Shown: positions 1 to 6,425 of the stretch, piece after piece
How positions within the stretch are numbered: the stretch's first letter is position 1
Layout of the letters: the number at the start of each line of letters is the position of its first letter
Assembly: GCA_043746635.1 (NCBI GenBank)
Contig: JAYTQQ010000255.1
Location: 1-10,400 of the forward strand
From: JAYTQQ01 sp043746635
GTDB lineage: Bacteria > Bdellovibrionota > Bdellovibrionia > Bdellovibrionales > JAMPXM01
DNA: 10,400 bases
Direction: 5' to 3'
Notes under the pieces: model-generated
The model's input: the letters and a program-made list of their open reading frames with translations, nothing else
The model's database searches: none
What the model was told of the DNA's origin: nothing
Translations under genes and position numbers: made by a program

Positions 1-633
1 ATGGTAAAAGTATTTGAGTCTCAAACTCAACTAGATATTATTTATCCAGATTACCAGCTGATTGACGAAGAATCGAGACCTATTAAAGCGGTAAAAACCA
101 GAGTTTTTTCATTGTTGGATCTCGCCGTAAAGATGTATTGCCAGCCGGGTCCAGGAGCATTGTTTCGCAAAGAGGTTTTTTTGAAGCTTCGGGGCTGGAA
201 AGAAGATCTTCGACAAGCTCCCGACTACGAATTTTGGTTAAGGGCTTCTCGCTATTTTAAATTTGTAAGATACGAACATAATATCGCAAGCTTTAGGGTT
301 CATGAAAGATCGCAATCATTTCAAGCTCCTAGCTATGTGAAATCAGAAGAACCCTTTTCAGTGATGCAAGACTTTATACTTCAAGGATTTTTACCTGTCC
401 TCGAGGGAAAGCAGGCCTACGCGCTTTCTCAATCCCACATTTTCTCAGCAAGACTCCACTTACGAGCATTAAGATTTAGGCCAGTCCTGAGTCATTTGTT
501 AAAGGCATTTTTGCTGAGTCCCAGACAAACATTATCGGCCTACTCACTTAAATTGCTTCTACATGGTCTGCTAGACCCACTCAGGTACAAGCTTGATCAA
601 GGCCTAAAAAACATTCTACGCAAATACAAATAA
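1..633 (+). CDS. Family 2 glycosyltransferase, C-terminal part (5' end outside window)
   Basis: This is probably the C-terminal two thirds of a GT2 (GT-A fold) transferase that moves a sugar from a nucleotide-sugar donor onto a surface polysaccharide or lipid-linked acceptor at the cytoplasmic face of the inner membrane. Seen in the sequence: the YPDYQLID stretch (residues 15-22), PGPGALFRKEVF (49-60), the APDYEFWLR block (73-81) whose acidic residue is the usual site of the catalytic base, and FRVHERSQS (98-106), followed by a basic helical tail. The N-terminal nucleotide-binding half with its DxD-type motif is absent. The ATG at base 1 coincides with the window edge, so I read the gene as continuing upstream rather than as truncated. 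It is followed after 45 nt by a WecA-like gene on the same strand, which supports a polysaccharide-assembly locus. The exact sugar and acceptor cannot be told. Confidence 0.8.
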   Translation: MVKVFESQTQLDIIYPDYQLIDEESRPIKAVKTRVFSLLDLAVKMYCQPGPGALFRKEVFLKLRGWKEDLRQAPDYEFWLRASRYFKFVRYEHNIASFRVHERSQSFQAPSYVKSEEPFSVMQDFILQGFLPVLEGKQAYALSQSHIFSARLHLRALRFRPVLSHLLKAFLLSPRQTLSAYSLKLLLHGLLDPLRYKLDQGLKNILRKYK

Positions 634-678
634 ATTTCATATTCTTTACTTTCTTAAAGAAATGACCGTTAAGACAAT

Positions 679-2124
679 ATGACCAACTTAACGATAATTC
701 TTTGCTGCGCATTTTTTGAATCGGTTATTTTCGTAGCGCTCCTCAAACGCTACGTGCCGAATTTTGGACTCGTATCAAAAAGAAATTTTAGGCGCTTAGA
801 ACCCAGTCAAATTCCTTTACTTGGTGGGCTAGGTATCTATATTTCATTTTTAAGCTCATCTCTATTTTTTTTGAGCTCGCCTTCAACCTTACGCTTTTTC
901 GTAATGAGCCTACCAATTTTAATCGTTGGTATTGCCGATGATATCTATGAGCTTTCGCCTCGGACAAAAGTCACGTCTCAACTTCTAGCGATAGTAATTT
1001 GGTGCCTTAACGAAACTCCCACCTTATTAATAGACACTGGTGTGTCGTCACCTCTCGCTTATATTTTTTCTGCATTCTGGATTTTGGGGGTAATGAATGC
1101 CACGAATATGATCGACGGCATAGATGGTATCGCATCAAGTTTTGCAATTCTTGGTTTCGCCGCTGCCGGATTTCTACCAGGGCAAATCGATTCAACTGGT
1201 TTATGGATCATGTCCGCATGTTACTGTGGCTTTTTTGTCTTTAATTTTGCTCCAGCAAAAATTTATTTGGGAGACTTAGGAAGTCAACTGATCGGTTTGT
1301 ATTTGGCTACCGAGCTTATGTGCTGGAGGCCAACGATACCGAGCAAATATAATCTTTTGGTGCCGTTAATGATATTTGCGTTTCCGCAGATCGACGCGAT
1401 GCTAGCGATTTATCGTCGTCTAATGGCGGGGCAGAGCCCCTTTCACGCCGATAAAGAGCACCTCCATCACAAAGTTTTACACTCTCTAGAAAGCGTTCGA
1501 CTTTCTTGGGTATTCATAAGCATCATTATCGCAATCAACGCGGTCACCGCCCTCATCATTTCTGCCGATACCGAAACCTTTATAAAGTTCGAAGTTTTAA
1601 TTTCATCTGTGACTCTCTTAACGACCCTCTTATGGTGGACCATAAAAACAGAAAAAGTCATGACTAGTAGAATTGCCCAATACGGCAATGTTATAATTCA
1701 GAAAAAATTTGAAATAGCTCAAGAATTAGAAATCACCTCTAGCCTAAAGAGCATCGTGGTCTATGATCTAAAGCCCTATTACGAGGGTCTCTTGGTTCGC
1801 GGCTTGGGAGCCATCGATAATTTTATAGAAAGCTTTTCGCTACTTATAAAAAAGCAACATCCAAAATCAGAGGTATTTTTGATCGGAGATTACTCGATTT
1901 TAATTATGAGAAAATACTTTGCTGATTCGGTCGAATTTAAAGCTGAAGTAAATCTTCAATTTCTTGGACTTACCAAAAAATACAATATTCAAAAAAACGA
2001 CAGCGCAAGCCCTCGTGGACTCAGTTTTTTAAGTTTAACTGAGCTTGAACAGCTCGCTAAAAAAAATAAAATTTTAGTCATAAAAAGAGACGAAAAACTA
2101 TCTTCACAGAAGATGGCAGGATAA
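679..2124 (+). CDS. WecA/MraY-family polyprenyl-phosphate sugar-1-phosphate transferase with C-terminal extension
   Basis: Membrane enzyme that would transfer a (N-acetyl)hexosamine-1-phosphate from a UDP-sugar to undecaprenyl phosphate, the first membrane step of O-antigen, capsule or exopolysaccharide synthesis. Family hallmarks are in order: LLGGLG (47-52), the Asp pair in GIADDIYE (84-91), NATNMIDGIDGIA (140-152), YLGDLGS (196-202), PQIDAMLAIYRR (236-247), and the HADKEHLHH loop (256-264) typical of WecA/TagO enzymes rather than MraY. About ten hydrophobic segments span residues 1-325. The family normally ends near residue 350. Here about 150 mostly soluble residues follow (roughly 329-481), with alternating strands and helices that I do not recognise. 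There is no strong ribosome site before the ATG. The PilZ gene starts 5 nt after the stop, so the two are very likely cotranscribed. Calling it wecA would go too far without knowing the substrate. Confidence 0.9.
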   Translation: MTNLTIILCCAFFESVIFVALLKRYVPNFGLVSKRNFRRLEPSQIPLLGGLGIYISFLSSSLFFLSSPSTLRFFVMSLPILIVGIADDIYELSPRTKVTSQLLAIVIWCLNETPTLLIDTGVSSPLAYIFSAFWILGVMNATNMIDGIDGIASSFAILGFAAAGFLPGQIDSTGLWIMSACYCGFFVFNFAPAKIYLGDLGSQLIGLYLATELMCWRPTIPSKYNLLVPLMIFAFPQIDAMLAIYRRLMAGQSPFHADKEHLHHKVLHSLESVRLSWVFISIIIAINAVTALIISADTETFIKFEVLISSVTLLTTLLWWTIKTEKVMTSRIAQYGNVIIQKKFEIAQELEITSSLKSIVVYDLKPYYEGLLVRGLGAIDNFIESFSLLIKKQHPKSEVFLIGDYSILIMRKYFADSVEFKAEVNLQFLGLTKKYNIQKNDSASPRGLSFLSLTELEQLAKKNKILVIKRDEKLSSQKMAG

Positions 2125-2129
2125 TTCAA

Positions 2130-2819
2130 ATGCACAAAGACGTAAAAAAACTATTTGATTCTTTTGAGATACTACAAGATGGGGCCAGTCTAAAACTTGC
2201 CCTGCAACATATAAGTCAAAGTGACGTTTCTATCATTTTAATAACAAAACAAAATATCTGTTTAAATATAAGTTCTATGCTATTAAAAGAAAATTTCTTT
2301 ACATTTAAGTTAAAAGCTCCAGTTCCACTCATAAATCTAGAAGAACCAATCTATATTACGTTTTCGGTCCCGGGCGCACTCTATGCAGTGAAAAGTTTTG
2401 TTCAATATTCGGCGCCTGGTGAATTTCTTCTGCCGGCCGATATCGAACTGCGAAAGATCAGACTAAGAAAAGACCCCAGAGTTAATACGACCAATTTAAA
2501 AGGCATTAATTTAAATATCGAAGATGTTCACTCTAAAACTGAAAACGTTAACTTACTCATTACAAATTTGAGCACAGGCGGACTGTCTTTTCTCTTGTCC
2601 GACGCTGAAAACATTCAGTTAGCGCTTGGCCAAGAAATTTCGTGCGATATCATCCATAGATTTCGTTCGATTAAAAAAATAAAGGCAATTATTCGACATC
2701 AAAATCAGATCCCAACCGGCATACAGTGGGGAATCGAGTTTCAACTCACAAATGCCCAAAAAATATTAATACTTGAGCTGTCACTTCAAATTCAGCGTGA
2801 AAGCTTGATGGCGGCCTAA
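2130..2819 (+). CDS. PilZ-domain protein with YcgR-like N-terminal domain
   Basis: Probable cyclic di-GMP receptor of 229 residues. Both signatures of the ligand site are present: RKDPR (113-117, matching RxxxR) and NLSTGG (146-151, matching [DN]xSxxG), in a C-terminal PilZ barrel covering about 108-222. The first 105 residues, including ITFSVPGALYAVKSF (76-90), resemble the N-terminal domain of YcgR-type flagellar brake proteins. That resemblance is by architecture only. There is no signal peptide or membrane segment, so it should be cytoplasmic. It starts 5 nt after the WecA-like gene with a GGAT-type ribosome site inside that gene's last codons. This coupling suggests that cyclic di-GMP adjusts the polysaccharide initiation step, or that the protein docks on the neighbour's extra C-terminal domain. 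A role in motility is also possible. Confidence 0.85.
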   Translation: MHKDVKKLFDSFEILQDGASLKLALQHISQSDVSIILITKQNICLNISSMLLKENFFTFKLKAPVPLINLEEPIYITFSVPGALYAVKSFVQYSAPGEFLLPADIELRKIRLRKDPRVNTTNLKGINLNIEDVHSKTENVNLLITNLSTGGLSFLLSDAENIQLALGQEISCDIIHRFRSIKKIKAIIRHQNQIPTGIQWGIEFQLTNAQKILILELSLQIQRESLMAA

Positions 2820-2989
2820 CTCTGCCTCAGTTAAATTGTGAGCTGGCCCCACATCTAGTTTTTTGCGCATCGTCGCCAAAAATATAGGATGCCGAAAAAC
2901 TTTCGCTTTTACGAGCAAACCTTATTTTTTAAGACAAAAAACGATCTTATTGCCTCTCGAGATGGGGTGACTTTATTTCTCGACTCGAC

Positions 2990-3673
2990 TTAATACTTTG
3001 AAATAAGAAGTAAAAGATCTGCAACCTGGTTCATCGCGAATTGAAGTTTGGTTTTAAAGTCTTTTGTCACATCGAGATCGGCGAGATCGGTGATTCCTCG
3101 GATCTCTACAAAAGGTAACGAATTAAATTGAGAAGCTCTGGCGCCGCCCGCGCCTTCCCACGCGACAGCGAGGGCTCCCGTCTGAAGCCGAATTTCTGCT
3201 GCTCGATCGGTATCGACGATGTCTTCATCGCCACTCGCGATTATCCCAAAATGAACACTTTTCATATTTAACGATGAAATTTTTTGGAGCCACTCAGGAT
3301 CGCCCAAAAATTCGGGAATAGGCTTTGTAAAAAAACGTAGCTTAAAATCATGTTCAAGAGTTTTTTCGGCGACGACAATATCACCAATCGAAAGCTTATC
3401 GCTCAACCCGCCCGCGCACCCAATGCAAAATATCGCTTCGATCTCTTTATAGTGACTGATGAGAAATTGAGTTTGAATTCCAAACTGAGTCTTACCATGA
3501 CCGGCGAGCGAGAACTTCATGTTTAACAGCGGAGCACTCAAAACTTTTAAATTTCCCGCGCGCTCCTCGTTCAACACGACTAATTTTTCTTTGAGCCGCG
3601 CAAGGAGAAATTCGAGCTCAAGTTTCAGAGGGCACAAGATAAGAATGTTTTTAATTTTGATCTCCAGGGGCAA
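2990..3673 (-). CDS. MTA/SAH nucleosidase-like nucleoside phosphorylase family protein
   Basis: Purine-nucleoside phosphorylase/hydrolase fold of 227 residues, most like methylthioadenosine/S-adenosylhomocysteine nucleosidase, which cleaves the N-glycosidic bond in methionine salvage and methyl-cycle recycling. Seen: a first strand and acid in NILILCPLKLELEF (9-22), GCAGG (85-89), ASGDED (146-151), and ITDLAD (194-199) carrying the Asp equivalent to the purine-protonating residue. The ribose-binding site, normally Glu-Met-Glu, reads Ala-Trp-Glu (171-173): the last Glu is kept but the first Glu and the Met are changed. Substrate preference may therefore differ, and futalosine or another nucleoside is possible. 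The start is TTG, 2 nt after the stop of the upstream membrane-protein gene; no ATG lies nearby, and the first strand would be lost with a later start. Coupled translation is likely. Soluble and cytoplasmic. Confidence 0.8.
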   Translation of the reverse strand: MPLEIKIKNILILCPLKLELEFLLARLKEKLVVLNEERAGNLKVLSAPLLNMKFSLAGHGKTQFGIQTQFLISHYKEIEAIFCIGCAGGLSDKLSIGDIVVAEKTLEHDFKLRFFTKPIPEFLGDPEWLQKISSLNMKSVHFGIIASGDEDIVDTDRAAEIRLQTGALAVAWEGAGGARASQFNSLPFVEIRGITDLADLDVTKDFKTKLQFAMNQVADLLLLISKY

Positions 3674-3675
3674 AT

Positions 3676-4185
3676 CTAGACGCCACGCCCACGGTGGGCC
3701 GAAGCGGATTTGCGAATATGTTCCATCAGCTCGAGAGGATCAATATCAAAAGCACCGACATCAATGTTGAGCATCGTAAAGCCTAACTTCTGACTGTGTC
3801 GCATATTCAAAAGTTTCGCGCCGCTCAGTCTTGAGACGTATTTTTCAGGATCGACCATTCTCAGACAAATGAAGTGATTGTTATCGTACCTATTTTCGAT
3901 CTGTACGTCTTCAATATCCGCCCAAAGGATCAGGCCGACGCCAAGCCTTCGATCGCTGATGCCATCTTCGTTCATCGTCAATACTGGAACCGAAGACGGC
4001 CACGCGAGAAGCAAAAGAAAAATAAAACTTCCGCCCGCGACGAGGAGCAAAATAGCCAGATTAAAATTTTTTTTCATTTCGAATAAGTACACCGAACCGC
4101 CACCGACAACGAGTGCGATAATGACGAGAGCCATTGAAAATACATAAATCAATTTTCTATTCTTCGGAACGAGCGTCACAATCAT
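3676..4185 (-). CDS. Small membrane protein with two N-terminal helices and a PH-like cytoplasmic domain (STM3941-like)
   Basis: Protein of 169 residues with two membrane helices (about 12-35 and 42-62) and a soluble C-terminal domain. The region PVLTMNEDGISDRR through LILWADIEDVQIE (67-97) is the strand pattern of bacterial PH-like membrane proteins (YcxB/STM3941 type), in which a short extracytoplasmic link separates the helices and the barrel faces the cytoplasm. No catalytic residues are apparent and its function is unknown. It is the first gene of a two-gene unit with the nucleosidase-like gene, separated by 2 nt. A possible sigma-70-type promoter lies so close upstream (4192-4220) that the message could be nearly leaderless. 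The C-terminal end is short and basic. The family assignment rests on my recollection of the pattern, so it is moderate. Confidence 0.7.
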   Translation of the reverse strand: MIVTLVPKNRKLIYVFSMALVIIALVVGGGSVYLFEMKKNFNLAILLLVAGGSFIFLLLLAWPSSVPVLTMNEDGISDRRLGVGLILWADIEDVQIENRYDNNHFICLRMVDPEKYVSRLSGAKLLNMRHSQKLGFTMLNIDVGAFDIDPLELMEHIRKSASAHRGRGV

Positions 4186-4191
4186 ACCTAC

Positions 4192-4220
4192 ATTCGACCT
4201 ATCTCTATGCTAAAAGTCAA
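4192..4220 (-). promoter_or_regulatory. Possible sigma-70-type promoter for the membrane-protein/nucleosidase unit
   Basis: On the minus strand TTGACT (4220-4215) and TCGAAT (4197-4192) are separated by exactly 17 bp and match the -35 and -10 consensus at five and four of six positions. Only 6 nt lie between the -10 and the ATG at 4185, so transcription from here would give a leaderless or nearly leaderless message. The -35 overlaps the inverted repeat at 4212-4226. Confidence 0.35.
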
Positions 4221-4226
4221 ACTTTT
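4212..4226. promoter_or_regulatory. Inverted repeat AAAAGT-CAA-ACTTTT upstream of the first sigma-54 promoter
   Basis: This is a perfect 6-bp inverted repeat with a 3-bp centre. Its centre lies about 108 bp before the predicted start site of the sigma-54 promoter at 4301-4316, a normal distance for an enhancer-binding activator. It also covers the -35 element of the divergent candidate promoter, so one bound protein could affect both directions. That it is a binding site is inference; simple AT-rich symmetry is the alternative. Confidence 0.35.
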
Positions 4227-4269
4227 GAGGCGTTTCGGATAAGCACCGCCCGAGTTGCCCCACTTTTCG

Positions 4270-4282
4270 GAGTCATAGACTC
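4270..4282. promoter_or_regulatory. Inverted repeat GAGTC-ATA-GACTC
   Basis: A perfect 5-bp inverted repeat lies between the outer repeat at 4212-4226 and the sigma-54 promoter, centred about 51 bp before the predicted start site. It could be a second activator or repressor half-site pair. It is short, so chance cannot be excluded. Confidence 0.3.
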
Positions 4283-4300
4283 ACCTGAGCGGCGTGGGCA

Positions 4301-4316
4301 TGGCACCTGGCTTGCT
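4301..4316 (+). promoter_or_regulatory. Sigma-54 (RpoN) promoter for the small exported protein and Dps
   Basis: TGGCAC (4301-4306), five bases, then TTGCT (4312-4316) match the RpoN consensus TGGCAC-N5-TTGCW at every consensus position, and GG and GC are separated by exactly 10 bp, the spacing this sigma factor requires. The predicted start is near 4327, giving a leader of about 31 nt that ends in a strong GGGAGG ribosome site before the ATG at 4358. Transcription from it would need an ATP-dependent enhancer-binding protein. Confidence 0.75.
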
Positions 4317-4357
4317 AGCTGTTATTCATTAATAGATCTGTATTCGGGAGGGGGCAC

Positions 4358-4552
4358 ATGAAACTATTCAACTTGTTTTTAATTTCTTTTTTCATGGGCG
4401 CGACTCCTTTTGTCGTTTCTCTCGAACAAAGAATCGAACCCGTTAACTCGGTCATTCTGCAAGAAGAAAGGGTCAGCATAAACGACAGGCAGACCCCGAA
4501 GTATCTTGACGCCGAGTCCACATCAGATGCCGCTATTGTAAGTATGGATTAA
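4358..4552 (+). CDS. Small exported protein of unknown function
   Basis: A 64-residue protein with a signal-peptide-like start: a Lys, then a hydrophobic run over residues 3-21, followed by a polar tail (about 22-64) that is rich in Glu, Asp, Ser and Arg. No Ala-x-Ala cleavage site is obvious and there is no lipobox Cys, so it may stay anchored by its N terminus or be cut near residues 18-24. The start is fixed by an excellent GGGAGG site 5-10 nt upstream. It lies directly behind the sigma-54 promoter and 23 nt before the Dps gene, so it is the first gene of that transcript. I recognise no domain. The association with Dps suggests a stress or starvation role at the envelope, which is inference. 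Confidence 0.6.
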   Translation: MKLFNLFLISFFMGATPFVVSLEQRIEPVNSVILQEERVSINDRQTPKYLDAESTSDAAIVSMD

Positions 4553-4575
4553 AAATAAACCCCACAGGAGAAGAA

Positions 4576-5058
4576 ATGTATAAAACTAAGAATCGAATTC
4601 CAGAAGCGAATCGAACTCAAATTATTGACGTCCTCAACGCGTGTCTTGCGACTTGCCTTGATGGCGTGCTCAATTCAAAACAAGCTCATTGGAATGTAAA
4701 AGGTCCAAACTTCATCGCTCTGCATGAGCTGTTTGACCAAATCTACGCAAGTTTCGGAGAGTACTCAGATCTCGTCGCTGAACGAGTCGTTCAGCTGGGC
4801 GGAATCGCTGAAGGTACCGTTCAGTTTGTTGCCAAAAAATCGGCTCTCAAAGCCTACCCTGTTTCAATCGCTGATGGTCACGCCCACGTTGAGTACCTTT
4901 CGGACACTCTCGCATCAGCGGCCGTTCAGATTCGTAAAGGGATCGACGCTTGTAACGAAATGAAGGATGCGGACGCGGCCGATATTTTAACTGAAATCTC
5001 TCGCGGAATCGATAAACACCTTTGGTTCGTTGAAGCTCACCTCCAAGCTCCGCGCTAG
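4576..5058 (+). CDS. dps: Dps-family DNA-binding ferritin-like protein
   Basis: Starvation/oxidative-stress protein expected to form a 12-subunit cage that oxidises Fe(II) with hydrogen peroxide, stores iron and protects the chromosome. At 160 residues it is close to the usual Dps length. The inter-subunit ferroxidase ligands align with those of E. coli Dps: His38 in KQAHWN, His50 and Asp54 in LHELFD, and Asp65 and Glu69 in the SDLVAER segment. The QLGG turn (73-76) and the DKHLWFVEAHL helix (146-156) are also typical. The N-terminal tail holds Lys3, Lys5 and Arg7 but is shorter than in E. coli, so DNA binding may be weaker. A clear AGGAG precedes the ATG. It is the second gene behind the sigma-54 promoter at 4301 and is followed by a strong terminator. 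RpoN control of dps is unusual, since enterobacterial dps uses sigma-S, sigma-70/OxyR and IHF. Confidence 0.95.
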   Translation: MYKTKNRIPEANRTQIIDVLNACLATCLDGVLNSKQAHWNVKGPNFIALHELFDQIYASFGEYSDLVAERVVQLGGIAEGTVQFVAKKSALKAYPVSIADGHAHVEYLSDTLASAAVQIRKGIDACNEMKDADAADILTEISRGIDKHLWFVEAHLQAPR

Positions 5059-5182
5059 TATTAAGCCTTATATCAGGACAGCTTAACTGCCGACCGACTT
5101 ACACGCTTGTTCTTTACGGTATTCCTCAAGAAAAAATCCTTCAGGTAAAAGCTGAGCTTGTCCAATTTCATCTTTTATTAAG

Positions 5183-5213
5183 AAAACCGCCAGCCTGAAG
5201 GGCTGGCGGTTTT
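5183..5213. terminator. Bidirectional intrinsic terminator shared by dps and the convergent small-protein operon
   Basis: A 13-bp perfect stem (5183-5195 with 5201-5213), with a GC-rich core CCGCCAGCC/GGCTGGCGG and a 5-base loop, is flanked by four A on the left and five T on the right. It therefore terminates rightward from dps and leftward from the gene ending at 5223. Confidence 0.92.
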
Positions 5214-5222
5214 TAAAAAGAA

Positions 5223-5519
5223 TTAATGCTTCAGATTTGAAGCTACTTTTTTTGCAGCGGCTTGGTTGAAGTACATAAATGCACCGATAGCCAAAATCGA
5301 AACTCCTGCGCTCACGAGAGCAATCTGTTTCCAGTTCTCACGAGAGAATTTTTTAATTGCGGGGAAGGTCGTTGATCTAAATTGGCTCACAAACTGTTGA
5401 GCGTCCTCAACAAGCTCTTGTGCCTTTTCACTATCGGTAATGATACCTGTTAGCGGAGTCGACAAGCCCGCATGGTTAGCACGAGTTTTACCTTGGTTGC
5501 GATTTTCTGTTTTGTCCAT
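5223..5519 (-). CDS. Small single-pass membrane protein, ElaB/DUF883-like architecture
   Basis: Protein of 98 residues: a polar N terminus (1-30), an amphipathic helix (31-58), then NWKQI (62-66) leading into one hydrophobic helix (about 66-84) and a short basic tail. This order resembles the ElaB/YqjD (DUF883) proteins, which are C-tail-anchored in the inner membrane and in E. coli bind ribosomes in stationary phase. The resemblance is architectural and the sequence itself is not clearly of that family. The ATG follows AAAGG by 8 nt. It is the last gene of the five-gene minus-strand unit, 35 nt after the BON gene and just before the shared terminator. The NW[KR]QI entry to the membrane segment recurs in the protein encoded at 6381-6085. 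Confidence 0.7.
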   Translation of the reverse strand: MDKTENRNQGKTRANHAGLSTPLTGIITDSEKAQELVEDAQQFVSQFRSTTFPAIKKFSRENWKQIALVSAGVSILAIGAFMYFNQAAAKKVASNLKH

Positions 5520-5554
5520 TTGATTGACCTTTCGTTAGTTTAAGTGACGACCTA

Positions 5555-5935
5555 TTACATTTTTTCAGAAACAACTTCTAATTCATCTATAATATTGGCA
5601 GTTCCTGCGACATTCCTGGCATCCGCTAATATCTTTTTCATTTCAGCTTGGCTTTTCAAAGGACCTTTTAAGGTCACCAATCCGTTCATGCTCATGATTT
5701 TAATATTCTGAGCGTATGTCGACATTGACTTATCACGCATGATACGTCGTCGGATCTCACGAACAACGGCTACATCTTTCGGAGCATTCCCTTGTTGATC
5801 TGCCGTACGTTCGTAAGAAGAGCGATCACGCTCATTGACACGACTATTGTCAGCGCTTGTTTCGCCAAGCACATACGCGCTCAATAAAAACAAGGTCGTA
5901 CCAACCAAAAAGCTTGTCACTTTTGGCTTGAGCAT
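5555..5935 (-). CDS. Secreted BON-domain protein (OsmY-like)
   Basis: Protein of 126 residues with a signal peptide (Lys3 and Lys5, hydrophobic 8-22, cleavage likely between about 24 and 28), a polar charged linker (29-52), and one BON domain (about 53-123). The GLVTLKGPLKSQAE stretch (85-98), followed by a helix and a final strand ending DELEVV, is the classic BON pattern with its conserved glycines at 85 and 91. BON domains bind phospholipid surfaces, and OsmY-type proteins act in the periplasm under osmotic or stationary-phase stress. The gene starts only 3 nt after the stop of a 37-residue ORF, so translation is probably coupled. It has one BON domain where OsmY has two. Its position in a sigma-54-driven unit with other small envelope proteins supports an envelope-stress role, which is inference. 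Confidence 0.85.
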   Translation of the reverse strand: MLKPKVTSFLVGTTLFLLSAYVLGETSADNSRVNERDRSSYERTADQQGNAPKDVAVVREIRRRIMRDKSMSTYAQNIKIMSMNGLVTLKGPLKSQAEMKKILADARNVAGTANIIDELEVVSEKM

Positions 5936-5938
5936 AAT

Positions 5939-6052
5939 CTAAGCCTTTGTCATCTTTTTAATTTTATCTTTGGCCTGATATAAACGATCCGCAACATTGT
6001 CGACCGCCTGGTTGATTGTTCCGCTCATTTTATCATTTATTTCATTTTTCAT
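5939..6052 (-). CDS. 37-residue small protein, amphipathic and charged
   Basis: This short ORF runs ATG to TAG in the gap between the BON gene and its upstream neighbour. Translation starts MKNEINDKMSGTINQAVDNV and ends in a Lys-rich helix (KDKIKKMTKA, 28-37). It is predicted to be fully helical and hydrophilic with an amphipathic middle, loosely like CsbD or LEA-type stress proteins. It has no membrane segment. Support for it being real: an AAAGAG ribosome site 7 nt before the ATG, 32 nt spacing from the preceding gene, and a stop only 3 nt before the BON start, all typical of a coupled operon member. It is short enough that automatic annotation could skip it. Function unknown. Confidence 0.6.
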   Translation of the reverse strand: MKNEINDKMSGTINQAVDNVADRLYQAKDKIKKMTKA

Positions 6053-6084
6053 TTTGAATCTCTTTTCTGCTAAGTGAAGTTTGT

Positions 6085-6381
6085 TTAGTTCAGAAAGGTA
6101 TCGTCTTCGACATCTTTTAACGGAGTCGCAGTTTTGATAGTTTCAGCTTGCTTCAAAAGAACGCTCAAACCAAAAGCAACAACTGGAGGAATGATTTGCC
6201 TCCAATTTGAAACCACGTAATTCGAAAGCTCGCTCATTTCATTGATGCTATCTTCAAAAACTTCTTTTTCTTCATCAATAAAATTCTGTAACTTTTGTCT
6301 GAGCACTTCAGGATGTTGCAAAAATCTCATAAGCATATCGTGATTGCTGTCTGTTGATTGTGTATCTTGTTCATCTTTCAT
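6085..6381 (-). CDS. Small membrane-associated protein of unknown function
   Basis: Protein of 98 residues: an acidic polar start (1-17), a long charged helix (about 18-55), NWRQI (59-63), then a short hydrophobic segment (about 62-77) and an acidic tail ending TFLN. The hydrophobic stretch contains two prolines and is short, so it may lie in or on the membrane rather than cross it. The charged-helix-then-NW[KR]QI-then-hydrophobic layout matches the protein encoded at 5519-5223, suggesting two distant paralogues in one operon. AAAGGA sits 7 nt before the ATG. It is the second gene of the sigma-54 unit, 44 nt after the first. No database family is recognised. Confidence 0.7.
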   Translation of the reverse strand: MKDEQDTQSTDSNHDMLMRFLQHPEVLRQKLQNFIDEEKEVFEDSINEMSELSNYVVSNWRQIIPPVVAFGLSVLLKQAETIKTATPLKDVEDDTFLN

Positions 6382-6425
6382 TTTATTTTCCTTTCAATGA
6401 ATTGTTATGAATCCTCCGCTTAAAA

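Noticed and set aside
2859..2882. Hairpin with T-run, GCG-N6-CGC and A-run between the convergent PilZ and nucleosidase genes as a terminator
   Set aside because: The GC core is only 3 bp and there is a bulge, so it is too weak to call, although a terminator is expected somewhere in this 170-bp gap.
3519..4147. Several plus-strand ORFs over the nucleosidase and membrane-protein genes
   Set aside because: They lack ribosome sites and protein-like composition and lie antisense to two convincing genes.
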